From assembly GCF_000283155.1 (NCBI RefSeq), contig NW_004454224.1, positions 8,037,944 to 8,101,943 on the forward strand: a DNA stretch of 64,000 bases, given 5' to 3'. The notes beneath the pieces are model-generated. The model had not been told where the DNA came from. It did not search any database and saw only the letters and a list, made by a program, of their open reading frames with translations. Both the position numbers and the translations under genes were made by a program. Source of the DNA: Ceratotherium simum simum (taxonomy: Eukaryota > Chordata > Mammalia > Perissodactyla > Rhinocerotidae). Shown here one piece after another: positions 26,101 through 34,639 of the stretch (position 1 is the stretch's first letter; every line of letters begins with the position of its first letter).

Positions 26101-29100
26101 GGGCATAAATCATACTATACCAAGATATCCCCTGATGTCATCCTCAGCTATCTTATTCACGGAGACAAAACATATACCAAAATTTCCCTGAAAGAAGCTG
26201 ACCCAAGGACCAGAATAAAGGCTCTCAGGAAATTATTCTCCTTCCTGAAAAAAAAAAGTATTTTTCTACTAAGAGCAGCCAGCTAAGAACCAAGCTCATT
26301 TGCCAGACCCTTCGTGCCCTTCTGGCATAAAGGAAGCTTTGGACCATAATCCAAGCAACTCTTCATTTAGTCCCCTTCCTGATCTAAATCTTTAACATAC
26401 ACACCAGTTTTGATGCCCTGCAGCCAAATTGAGTCTCATGTTAAAATGTCCTTGTTGCTACAGAATTTCCCTCAGGCGCCTATAACTCCCTAATTCAGCT
26501 TTCATACCACTTTTACACCTGTCATTGCATCTTCCATGGCTATATTTTTCAGTGGACGAAAAGAGAAGTCATCTCTCTTGACCTCTGTTGGGGGCTTCAC
26601 AATGTCTACCATTTTGTGACAACTGAGTAGTTTGCTGTTGTTATTGTTGTTGAAGGTTTTGAGATCCACCATGCAGGAGGAGCTGGAAGCAGCACAAAAC
26701 AAATCTTCTCTGTATGACTTGTTCCGAACACCCAGCATGCGTAAAAGGATGTGTGTACTATCCCTTATGAGGTAGGCTTCACATAGTACACGAGGAATGT
26801 TGAAATAGTGAAGACGTGATTCTATATCTTATTTCAAAGTTATAACATGCTATAGGGACAGACTTGAGATAAAACATGAAGAGGTAATAAAGATAACTGT
26901 TATGTTTGGAGGTAGTGAAAGGGTTATAAAGGACTAACATGGAGCTAATTGTACAGTTAGGAGTTTTGTTATCACATCCCTCTACTAGGCTCATCACTGG
27001 AGATGAGGCTGAGAACTTCAATCACAGTACAGCCTTTGGCTTTACGTTTCTTCACTTGTTTGTTTTCATTTTAATTGAGGTAAAATTACAAACAGTCAAG
27101 TGCTCAAATCTATGCAGCTCAATGAATATTTCCATATGTAAATATATAACTATCACCCAGATCAGGATATAGAAAAAACCCAAGAAGGCCCCCTCATGTA
27201 TCCTCCACTAAAACACTCTCTACTTCCCAACAAAACTTAGCAACAATTACAGGCTCCATTATCATACTATTATTTTATGATAATTTTTAAATCATTAACT
27301 TGCAAGGAAATTGTGTTTAAAATGTTCCCAATATGTGTTTAATCAGGCAAGGTAAAACACACAGACTCAGGAATGACCATCATGAAGGAAGTTTATACTC
27401 ACAGATCCCTAGAAAGAGAAGGCATGAAACAGCACACAGGGCTGTGCAGGAAGGCACCAGGGTCAAGCAGAAGGCCCAAGAGAGAAGAAAAGGAAGAGTA
27501 TGGCCCAGAGCCTTTATTGGGGTTTTTGTGGGAAGGAATGGGAGAGGAGTGTAGGTAACCTGAGTAAGCTTAGGATTCGATAGTTTGAATAATTTTAATG
27601 GACTCTGGGCTACAGTGGTGTTCTGTAGTTGTCCAGTACCTGGCAAGGGGATGATTTAGGGCAAGGGGAACATTGACTCGGAGTGTGAGTTTGGTAAAGG
27701 AGATGGCCGGGGGTGTGGGCTCTAGATTGGTGGTTTGTATATGAAAGGTGCACTCACAGGGGAATCATTTGCCTTCTCTAGGAATTAGCTAGCTCTGGGA
27801 AAGGCACACTGTCCAGGATCAAGGCCCTAAATGCCACAGTATCAAAACTACAGAAAATAATAAAATGTAACCAACACAGAAATATTCTACAAATCACACC
27901 ATGCATCTATTCCTTACACCTACCCCTGGTTTCCTGGCTCAATATTATCATTTGTAGGACACAGAATCTAAACCTGATGACATCTTTCTTTCCTCTTCCT
28001 TTCACCACAGATTTACAACCCTCATTCCCTTTTTTGGCCTGAGTCTCCACATCCAACACTTGGGGAAAAATATTTTCCTGTCCCAGATTCTTTTTGGTGT
28101 AGGCACACTCCCGAGCAATTATGTTGCACTTTTGGCACTGAATCACCTGGGCCGTCGAGTCAGCCAGATGACTTTCCTGTTCCTGCTGGGAATCTCCATT
28201 CTGGTCACCACATTTATACCTCAAGGTAAGAAAAGAGCACACGTTGAAGAAAGAAGATGTGTTCCTCCCATTCCTCATGAATTGTACTGATCACACCTAT
28301 TTGAAGCCAGAAGGAAATGCAGATTGTGTTCTAACAATACTCTGAAGCCAATCTGAAGGTTTAGTACATATTCTGCCATTAAGTTGCCGGGAAAAGAGCT
28401 TAAAGCCAGTTAAGGTTGACTCTGAGATATGATGTATTCATTATATCTGAGAAGTATCCGGAAACTGGTGCCATCTTTTACTGGTAGTTTCTCTATGACA
28501 GCAATCGCTCACTTACCTTTGGCCAATCACACTTTACATAGCAAGCATGGAGGGTCTTGTCCTTGTCATTGTATTCTATGTGAGGACACAATACTGTCAC
28601 TTCCCTGTCTGGGGTCTCGCTTATTACTACAGCTTCAGTGACAATTTATTCTCTGATCTCTATGTATCCACTCATGTGTCTCATACTGGGTCTCCATAGC
28701 TGAAATTCTAGTTTAAAGGAATCAACTTGACTTTAAGAAAAAAAATTCCTTCTCTTCAGGCAGAGAAATGACTGCAGGAACAAGGCACTAAGCAGTTAAG
28801 AGCCTCTCTCAGAATCTATTTTACTAAATTGAGTGATCATATGTAATGAATAGGGGAACCCAGGTGGTCACCATGCTTAACCCAACTCCAACCACAGTTA
28901 TGTATTTTACAACATCCTAGATTGGTGGGTTCCACTCTTCATCTTGAATGTCAGCAATGATGCAAGTTTGCTGTCTTATAACAGAGCTCACTCCAATGTT
29001 GTAATGCCTGTAATGAAATTGGGGTGGGGGGATGGAGAGAAAGGAGAGGATAGAAAAACGAGTCTCTGAAGCTTTCCGTCAGAGGTTTCCAAAGTCAGGC

Positions 29101-31805
29101 TGTTTTCCTAATAGAGGCTCTTATACTGGATATTGAAACATTATTCTTGATCAACCTGCTCTCCAGCTTATCTATTAACATAGGAGTTCTGTTCTCTTAT
29201 TAGTCTCTTCTGCCTGATTAGGTCCACATCAGTATTGTGTAAGATCCTAGGTTTTAAACTCTCAAAGACATGGATGAGTCTTAAACCCCTCACTTATTCA
29301 TGGATGAGTCTTAAACCCCTCACTTATTGCACACATGACAGTCCTACATTCTATGTGAAGGGCAAAGAATACAGAACAGAATTAATGGAAGAGAACATCT
29401 GCTGGAAAATCTCAGATACGCAGGGAGAGTTGATGAAATAACTCAATTTTTTTATTCACCGTAAGCCATAATATGTAGATGTCACATTTCTCACCTGATT
29501 AAATGCTGCACATTTTATGCCTCTGTGCAGTTTCTCTACAATGTGTTATGTACTTACAAATATCTCCAATAGGGTCTTTTTCATTTGTAATTCAAAGGAT
29601 GCTGATTCCTTCAGCTCTTATTTCCTGAGTCTCACTGGTCTCCCTCTCTCCAGGAATGCAGACCCTGCGTGTGGTTTTGGCAGCTTTGGGAATAGGAGTT
29701 TCTTCTGCTGCTATCACCAGTTCCGCTACCCATGGAAATGAACTAATCCCCACTGTAATCAGGTACAAATCTCATGGATGGTCATTCAGGATCAAAACAG
29801 ACCTTTCCCAGATAATTGACACTTATTGGGGGAAGTAAACTAAGACCAGTTAGTTATCAAAAGTAGTTAATTACTACAGTAATAATAATAAAAATTATAC
29901 CCAAATTTTATCAAAAGCTTTTTGCCCAGCACTAAGTCCTTTAATGTTTCTTCTCCTGTAATCTTCTGAACCATATGAAGGTTTAATGGTACTGATAAGA
30001 GCATTTTTTTAATGATCATATTGTGTCTTAATGCACATATGAACTTGAAAAAAATTGCTGGCAAATAAAATAGAAAATGTCCAAAACAAGAGTGTGTCAT
30101 CAATCTCCATGTCTAAACACACTGATGTGCTATCTCCCGTAACCAAAGCAAAATAATAAATAAAAAATTATACATGTGGATTTTCACCATTTTCTTTGTA
30201 TTATTGTTTGCACCCCAAGAGCAATAGCTATAGGAATCATTGGAGTTGCTGCTAATATTGGGGCAGCCGTAGCTCCTCTCTTGATGATCCTAACAGTGTA
30301 TTCCCCACACCTGCCCTGGATCCTCTATGGAGTCTCCCCCATCCTCGCTGGACTTCTTGTCCGACTCCTTCCTGAAACCAGGAATCAGCCTCTGCCTGAC
30401 TCCATCCAGGACGTGGAAAAGGAGTGAGTAAACCCTCTAACTGTCCCTTATGGTTGCTGTGCACTACAGATCTGTGATGAGGAGGGCAGAACACCATTCA
30501 GGGTCATTGTCTCCAGACGAAGGTTTAGACCCAGTCTATTTCCATATGGTCAGTTCCTTTGGTTTGGCTACAGCCTCAACCCTGCCACACAGTGACCTCA
30601 GACTCCCCCAAGGCTCTCTAGATCACACGATCCACTCTGCCCAACCTGCACTAGTAGGTTTAGTGGTGAAGAGGCCAAAATTAGGTGCCCTAGCGTGGTA
30701 TTCACATCCCTGAAGGTATTTCACAAACATGCACAGATTCAAACACCAGATGCTCATCTCCCTGTCCCTGTCAGCCCTCAGCCCAGGAAGTGCAGCCCAG
30801 TGTAATGTCTCTGAGACTGCTGGTTATTGTAGACCTGTATAATCTGATTCTGATTCTCCAGAGAAACAGAACCAGTAGGATGTGTGTACGTACAGTGAGA
30901 CAGATTTATTTTAAGGAATTGGCTCACAGCATTGTGGCAGCTGGAAAGCCTGAATTCTGCAAGCAGGCAGCAGCCTAGAGACCCAGGGAAGAGTTGAAGG
31001 AAGAGAAGAGTTCTCCAGCCTAAAGGCAATCTGCAGGCAGAATTCCTTCTTCCTCTGGGGGATCTGCCTTTTTCCCTTAAGGCCTTCAACTGATTGGCCG
31101 AGTCCCCCAACCCCCATTTTGGAGGGTAATGTGCTTTACTCAAAGTCTACTAATTTAAATACTAATAACATCTAAAAAATACCTTCACAGAAACATCTAG
31201 ACTGATGTTTGACCAAACATCTGGGCACTATGACCTAGCCAAGTTGACAGATAAGATTAACCACAAGACTTGAGGAGAACCCTGTCACTGAAGAATCTGA
31301 GGAAGATGAGGGACAGGACAGGAGCCCCTCCCACAGATGTCAATATATCTCGTGGGAAGGAGTCCTGTTGTGCTGCCTGTGAGATTCAGACCGTCTTGTT
31401 TTCCCTGGGAAGGAAAGTGTTGAGAACAGAGATTTTAAAGTGATGAAGAATGGGAAAAAATTCTCAAACTTTTCTCTACCTCCTTTGCCTTATCCAAAAC
31501 CCCCTCTTCCAATGCCATGGTGTCCAAGGCTGAGAGTACAGACTATCAAAGCTGTTTTCCCAGATCCTGCAATGGGAGCTGGGTCTTTTCCTTCACAAGA
31601 TTGACTCAAAAGCTTGGGGAAGGGGGTCACAGTTTATACCAAAGCTGGTTAGTGAAGGATAAGCTTGCTCTAAAGAAGGCAGAACATATCTGTTTATTCC
31701 ATGTCTTTTCATTTTTTGCGTTGATTTGTTTGTTGGTTTCGTTGTATTTTTACCAGGAGAAAAGCAGAGCAAGAAGATATTTCTATGAACGTGACACCGT
31801 TGTAA
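1708..31805 (+). CDS. SLC22A24-like: Ten-exon SLC22 organic anion transporter, SLC22A24-like (SLC22A9/10/24/25 clade), complete
   Basis: Join 1708-2109, 2795-2898, 17713-17867, 17970-18138, 19441-19564, 26656-26771, 28011-28225, 29654-29762, 30220-30423, 31757-31805. This gives 548 codons plus TAA without a frameshift or internal stop, close to the roughly 550 residues usual in the clade. The product should be a 12-pass major facilitator in the plasma membrane. Visible are TM1 at about 16-36, a large extracellular loop at 37-145 with Cys49, Cys88, Cys116 and sequons at N39, N56, N62, N102 and N107, the MFS signature GHLSDRFGRR at 164-173, AESARWL at 280-286, NHLGRR at 401-406 and LLPET at 514-518. 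The C-terminus ends in TPL, which fits a class I PDZ ligand. Human SLC22A24 is reported to carry steroid conjugates; substrates here are inferred only. An in-frame TAG at 1660-1662 supports the ATG at 1708. Assignment within the clade is from recalled similarity ([24 protein letters not shown]) and is not certain. Oddity: N393 and N477 replace usual basic residues. Confidence 0.93.
2110..2794 (+). other. Intron 1
   Basis: 685 bp, gtaaga...ccag. AT-rich, with no repeat I can name. Confidence 0.85.
2795..2898 (+). CDS. SLC22A24-like: SLC22A-like coding exon 2
   Basis: 104 nt, the standard length of this exon in the family. Acceptor ccag ends at 2794 and donor gtgagt begins at 2899. It encodes [12 protein letters not shown]2 and GHLSD, ending inside the codon for R169. 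Confidence 0.95.
4270..5150 (-). mobile_element. L1 remnants, minus orientation
   Basis: The 4940-5150 part resembles the complement of an L1 ORF2 segment. The T-rich block at about 4480-4700 resembles the complement of an equine-type L1 3' UTR (cf. 25804-25982) and is probably a separate insertion. Confidence 0.5.
6283..6473 (-). mobile_element. ERE SINE, minus, inside L1
   Basis: Complement of the equine tRNA-derived SINE (ends with CTGGCCC on the + strand). A perfect 14-bp TSD AAAGAGAGAATCTT flanks it at 6269-6282 and 6474-6487. Confidence 0.88.
7363..7501 (+). mobile_element. 5'-truncated ERE SINE in L1 ORF2
   Basis: Contains CCATGCTGTGG and GATGTTAGCTCA blocks with an A-rich tail. The TSD AAAAAAATAGAATTCA is present at 7347-7362 and 7502-7517. 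It interrupts ORF2 near its start. Confidence 0.88.
8445..8487. promoter_or_regulatory. Hairpin and duplicated AP-1/MARE-like motif (putative)
   Basis: TTGCTGACTC and GAGTCAGCAA pair across a 3-nt loop at 8450-8472. The 16-mer AATATTTGCTGACTCA occurs twice (8445-8460, 8472-8487). TGCTGACTCA contains the AP-1 core TGACTCA. Any regulatory role is inference. Confidence 0.35.
8525..9780 (-). mobile_element. Probable old L1 5' region/ORF1 remnant, minus
   Basis: Complement resembles the 5' side of old L1s, interrupted by an ERE at about 8777-9033. No intact frame. Tentative. Confidence 0.35.
8777..9033 (-). mobile_element. ERE SINE, minus
   Basis: Carries two GCCCTGAGCTAACAT blocks, AATCTTCCTC repeats, and ends GGGGTTGGCTC, the complement of the ERE head. 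Edges are approximate. Confidence 0.8.
11300..13115 (+). mobile_element. L1 3' half (ORF2 C-terminus and 3' UTR)
   Basis: Degenerate ORF2 reading at 11380-12540 (e.g. [20 protein letters not shown]), then a 3' UTR ending in an A-rich stretch near 13110. Sense to the host gene, in intron 2. Confidence 0.75.
13310..13795 (+). mobile_element. Probable L1 3'-end fragment
   Basis: Ends in GAAAATTTCCAAAATAAAG, typical of an old L1 3' terminus. No coding remains. Tentative. Confidence 0.4.
14480..15543 (+). mobile_element. L1 ORF2 fragment (endonuclease to RT start)
   Basis: Reads as a degenerate ORF2 from the endonuclease through [21 protein letters not shown] sequence to the start of the RT. It stops directly where the next L1 5' UTR begins. 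Confidence 0.75.
15544..17290 (+). mobile_element. L1 5' UTR, ORF1 N-terminal part and a small ORF2 piece
   Basis: The 5' UTR (15544 to about 16700) starts GAGTGACATCAGCATCATGG, shared with copies at 49063 and 50147. ORF1 coding (coiled-coil part) runs to about 17125, then jumps to endonuclease-like ORF2 sequence. Carries long antisense ORFs (15876-16649, 16295-16813). Confidence 0.75.
17713..17867 (+). CDS. SLC22A24-like: SLC22A-like coding exon 3
   Basis: 155 nt, with acceptor ctcag and donor gtaagt. It completes the FGRR motif and encodes TM3 and TM4 ([19 protein letters not shown]). It follows the 14.8-kb intron 2. Confidence 0.95.
17868..17969 (+). other. Intron 3
   Basis: 102 bp, gtaagt...ttcag. 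Short and repeat-free. Confidence 0.92.
17970..18138 (+). CDS. SLC22A24-like: SLC22A-like coding exon 4
   Basis: 169 nt, with acceptor tttcag and donor gtataa. It encodes LEWTLP, TM5 and TM6 ([19 protein letters not shown]). Intron 3 upstream is only 102 bp. Confidence 0.95.
18139..19440 (+). other. Intron 4
   Basis: 1,302 bp, gtataa...gtcag. The first 690 bp shows nothing I can name; an LTR-like block fills about 18830-19360. Confidence 0.85.
18830..19360 (-). repeat. Possible ancient LTR, minus
   Basis: The complement carries an AATAAATTTG polyadenylation-like signal and resembles old mammalian LTRs. Class not resolved. Confidence 0.3.
19441..19564 (+). CDS. SLC22A24-like: SLC22A-like coding exon 5
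   Basis: 124 nt, with acceptor gtcag and donor gtgagg. It encodes R277 to E318, with [14 protein letters not shown] at the start of the intracellular loop between TM6 and TM7. It ends in phase 0. Confidence 0.95.
19840..22770 (+). mobile_element. L1 3' half (RT to 3' UTR)
   Basis: ORF2 RT readings ([57 protein letters not shown]) through the C-terminal domain at 21471-22153 and a 3' UTR. Broken by frameshifts and an ERE at 20684. One of the less decayed L1s here. Confidence 0.88.
20684..20922 (+). mobile_element. Full-length ERE SINE in L1
   Basis: Starts GGGCCAGCCTGATGG, with CACGCGCTCCGC promoter-like blocks, CCATGCTGTGGCGGCG, and a CACACA-A tail. A perfect 18-bp TSD lies at 20666-20683 and 20923-20940. 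Confidence 0.95.
23445..23622 (+). mobile_element. ERE SINE
   Basis: GGTCAGCCTGGTGGCATAGTGG head, GATGTTAGCTCAGAGC block and a run of A. A decayed direct repeat (GGATTAGAA / GGACTAGAA) flanks it. Confidence 0.85.
24655..25787 (-). mobile_element. L1 3' part, minus
   Basis: Complement reads as an L1 3' UTR and the ORF2 C-terminal region. T-rich start on the + strand is the complement of the A tail. Confidence 0.8.
25804..25982 (-). mobile_element. Very short 5'-truncated L1 3' end with TSD
   Basis: Complement of an L1 3' UTR of about 179 bp. A 14-bp TSD TTCTTATTCATCTT lies at 25790-25803 and 25983-25996. Confidence 0.75.
26656..26771 (+). CDS. SLC22A24-like: SLC22A-like coding exon 6
   Basis: 116 nt, phase 0 at its start, donor gtaggc. 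It encodes [13 protein letters not shown] and [13 protein letters not shown], the cytoplasmic loop leading into TM7. The acceptor gaag follows a TTG-rich run, not a clean pyrimidine tract. Confidence 0.93.
27036..27190 (-). mobile_element. L1 3'-end fragment, minus
   Basis: TTTTAATTGAGGTAAAATTA and following text match the complement of old L1 3' ends. Confidence 0.5.
27345..27900 (-). repeat. Possible ancient LTR, minus
   Basis: The complement has CCAATAAAGG as a polyadenylation signal in a G/A-rich block. Class not resolved. Confidence 0.3.
28011..28225 (+). CDS. SLC22A24-like: SLC22A-like coding exon 7
   Basis: 215 nt, with acceptor ccacag and donor gtaaga. It encodes TM7 to TM9 with NHLGRR in the loop. 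Codon 28117-28119 (AAT, N393) lies where OATs usually have Lys or Arg in TM8. Confidence 0.95.
28226..29653 (+). other. Intron 7
   Basis: 1,428 bp, gtaaga...tccag. Apparently unique sequence with one 30-bp tandem duplication. Confidence 0.85.
29269..29328. repeat. Perfect 30-bp tandem duplication
   Basis: Two identical 30-bp units, 29269-29298 and 29299-29328, starting CATGGATGAGTCTTAAACCC. Confidence 0.95.
29654..29762 (+). CDS. SLC22A24-like: SLC22A-like coding exon 8
   Basis: 109 nt, with acceptor tccag and donor gtacaa. It encodes [14 protein letters not shown] (TM10) and NELIPTVIR. The family's usual acidic residue before MQ is Gly429 here. Confidence 0.94.
29763..30219 (+). other. Intron 8
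   Basis: 457 bp, gtacaa...ccaag. AT-rich, nothing recognised. Confidence 0.85.
30220..30423 (+). CDS. SLC22A24-like: SLC22A-like coding exon 9
   Basis: 204 nt, with acceptor ccaag and donor gtgagt. It encodes TM11, TM12 and [19 protein letters not shown]. Codon 30254-30256 (AAT, N477) lies where the family has a conserved TM11 arginine. Confidence 0.94.
30424..31756 (+). other. Intron 9
   Basis: 1,333 bp, gtgagt...accag. Contains an LTR-like block at about 30835-31275; the rest is unrecognised. Confidence 0.85.
30835..31275 (-). repeat. Ancient LTR-like repeat (MaLR-like, tentative)
   Basis: The complement runs from GTCAACTTGGCTAGG to GAGCCAATTCCTTAAAATAA, a polyadenylation-signal region, and on to CTCTGGAGAATC. 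This is the layout of an old mammalian LTR. Confidence 0.5.
31757..31805 (+). CDS. SLC22A24-like: SLC22A-like terminal coding exon 10
   Basis: 49 nt including TAA at 31803-31805, after a pyrimidine-rich acceptor (tttttaccag). It encodes the cytoplasmic tail [15 protein letters not shown], resembling the KQED...VT-type tails of the clade. Confidence 0.88.
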
Positions 31806-31840
31806 GGAATTCCAGGACCTAACTGCTGATTCAAGTGCAA

Positions 31841-31846
31841 AATAAA
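31841..31846 (+). terminator. Polyadenylation signal AATAAA for the SLC22A-like gene
   Basis: AATAAA lies 35 bp after the stop codon, giving a very short 3' UTR. No transcript evidence is available here, and further AATAAA-like motifs follow in AT-rich DNA. Confidence 0.6.
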
Positions 31847-33999
31847 GTGGAAAAGAAGATAATTCCTCGCAAAAGAAAATTAGCAAAATAAATACATAAA
31901 AATATATAATGAAAAAATGGATATTTTAAAATTGCAACATTAAATTATTAAGTGTAAAGTAGTTAACCATAATAAAAAATGTGAAGAAACCATAATGTTT
32001 TAAAAGAATTTAGAACATTTGCATAACTGTGGATAACCAGCATGTTTCTGGATAGGAAATTTGATTAGTACTAAAAATAACAATTCTTCCCCTAATTAAT
32101 TGGTAGAATAATTGACTTAATTATAATGAAAAACTACATAGTTTTAGAAGAATTTAAAAAATAGATGCAAGTCTATCTAGAAATTACAAAGAAACAAAGT
32201 GATTCTAAAAAAGAGGATCAGGGAGTGATGTGAGGCTAGTTAGTGTATGGGGTATCATATGCGGACTTTATTATAGCTGCAATAGTCAAAACATTAAGAG
32301 CAGATGCATTTACATATCAAAGGAAGTCAAGAAACACACCAAAGTAAATATAACACCTAATATATAATTTTGGCATCATAAATCACAGGGCAAAAGAAAT
32401 GATTATGCAACAAATAGCATGAATACCTATTTAAAAATAAATGACTAATAATGTGATTTCATACCCTACACCAAAAAATATTCTCTGTTAATAAAAAGTT
32501 AAATGGATAAAAAAAACTAAACCTTTCATTAGAAAATTTGGGTTTTGAGATAAAAAAGGTTTTGAATAGTAAAGCAAATGTCAGAAATTTAAAGACAGGT
32601 AGATTTGCATAATACCCATTTAAAGCCTCTGTTGGGCTAAATCTTAACAACTTGTCAAAGAAAACTAGAAAAACATTTACCAAAATGATAAAAGCAGTTA
32701 ATTTTTGCTGGTGAACTTTTAGGTGATTGTTACTTTATTCTTTGTAAGATTATGTATTCAAAGTTTAAACAAAGAATATGTAAAATTCCAAAATACTATA
32801 AGATGTCAGAAATGAAAGAGCAAATGACAAAATAGTTTTCAAAATGTACACTTAATATGTAGAATTCTCATAATATCTACCCAAAAAATGATAAATAATT
32901 AAATAGAAAAAGGGTAAAAGGCAGAATATATCATTTTCAAAAGAAAAAAGCCACATAGGCAATAAATTTATGGAAAATTGTACAAACCCACTGGAAAACA
33001 AAGACAGAAACTCAAACGAAAGACCAACTTAATTAATGTGTGCTCAGGTCAAGGTTGATGAGAGAGCAGTTAAATAGAAACTCATTGATTGATAGTGGGA
33101 TTATACGATAATTCAAGCTAAAGAGCTGCTAAAACCGCAGTCTGGCATCATTACCAAGAGCTTTAAAATAAACACTCATTAATTCAGCAGCCATTTATTG
33201 AGCATGTAGTAACTACCAAGCAGTGTGGTAACCACTCTGCACATGAAGATGAAAGGAAAAAATAGACATAAAACAGATGGAACAGGTATTCCTCTTAGTA
33301 CACAAGTGCAGATGTGGTCTGCCATTTTTATTTTCTACAACTCAACATAATTTTAATTTAAGTTCCCATTTCCTCCAGATTGGAAGTAAATCACAAGTCA
33401 GTTAGCTGTGGGGATTATTTCCACACTCTTTCCCTACCAGAACTATGATCCGATAGGCACATGCAATGCCACAGTGATGAGGTGAGAACAAGAAAGGGCA
33501 GCCACTGGCTATCAGTTATCTGTGCAAAGAGGTTACCAGGTTAATACTAGCCCTGTACACAATTCATTGCTACAACTTCCCATTCACCACATGAGACATT
33601 GGAATCTGGGGCTTCCAGTCTGACTGATCAGCTCTCTACGCAGCCACTCTGCTTGGGACTTCTGCTTCTCTGGGGCACTACCATAGGTCAGAACTGGGTA
33701 TCTCTCTCCCATAACCCACAGACCATCCCCTGATTTCACCTCTTCCCAAACACTCAATTTCCTTCCTCTTCTCTCATTACCTCTTACAGAGACCCTCTAG
33801 TTCTCCTACAGACTTTAGATTTTGAAAAGAAAGTCAATCAATCTTACAAGCTTCTTCTGCTTTTATCCTTCAAAGTGACCCAAGATACAAAGAAGCACAA
33901 AAATGACAAACTATAGAATGTGGGAAAGACACAACAGAAATTTTGAGGAATCATCCATCGGGAATGTCATTGGCTTATCCAGCCACATTCTTCCGCCTA
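31847..33999. other. 3' intergenic DNA, nothing recognised
   Basis: AT-rich to about 33350, then more balanced. No open frame or repeat I can name, apart from a possible ancient repeat fragment near 33180-33300. Confidence 0.4.
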
Positions 34000-34610
34000 A
34001 TGAAATATTTGAGACCCTATCATGAAAAAGACCAGGTAGAATCTATTGTTGTGCACCTTGAAGAATAGTGGCCAGTCCATAGATTCTGGTGTTGCTGGGG
34101 GAGAGCGTCCCACAGTTGTTCTTGTGTGTTTGATGTTATAAACCAGCAGCTGTGCTCCATGAGATGGTCAGTGGTGCAGGGATTGAAAAAGAGTGAGGTG
34201 GGGAGTGACATCAGGGAACAGTTGGAAGGACCAGAAATCCATCTTTTCACGTGGACAAGAAAAGTACTGGGAGAAAACTTTCTGGTTAACTATTCTAGAA
34301 ATATGCAGTCTATTCAAAGCCACCAGCTCCCAGGTGCTGATAAATCGTGATTAATTTCAGTCAATTTCAATCATTACCACAGTAGTGGCTAACGTCCACA
34401 CACACTCATCACTACGGCAGGGAACCATACCCACATTCCTGGACCAGTTTGAGGGAGCCAGTGGGGGCAAAAAGGACCTTGTCCTTCAAACATCAAGGAT
34501 CCGTGTTCTGATTGCCACTTCTGATCATAGAGGTACCGACACTGAAGCAGGTTGCCATTGTTGTAAACCCGACAGGCTGAAGCAGCTTCAAGAGATGTAA
34601 GGAGAAAGCA
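34000..34610. other. Unrecognised segment with moderately open frames on both strands
   Basis: Balanced composition stands out from its AT-rich surroundings. Frames of 76 codons (34020-34250, minus) and 71 and 74 codons (plus) are open. No family recognised, so it could be a decayed pseudogene or an LTR internal region. Confidence 0.3.
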
Positions 34611-34639
34611 CTTTTTTTTTCCTTCTCTTTCCCTTTTTC

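Larger units (their letters stand above)
19565..26655 (+). other. Intron 5, 7.1 kb
   Basis: gtgagg...gaag. Contains a sense L1, EREs, antisense L1s and a split MIR. 22770-23440 and 23623-24500 hold no coding signal; short ancient repeat traces are likely near 22960 and 23200. Confidence 0.8.
26772..28010 (+). other. Intron 6
   Basis: 1,239 bp, gtaggc...ccacag. Holds an L1 fragment (27036-27190, minus) and an LTR-like block (27345-27900). Confidence 0.85.

Noticed and set aside
30450..30713. 87-codon ORF after exon 9 as an alternative coding exon
   Set aside because: No acceptor fits the frame and it lacks family similarity; exon 10 at 31757 joins in phase and gives a typical tail.
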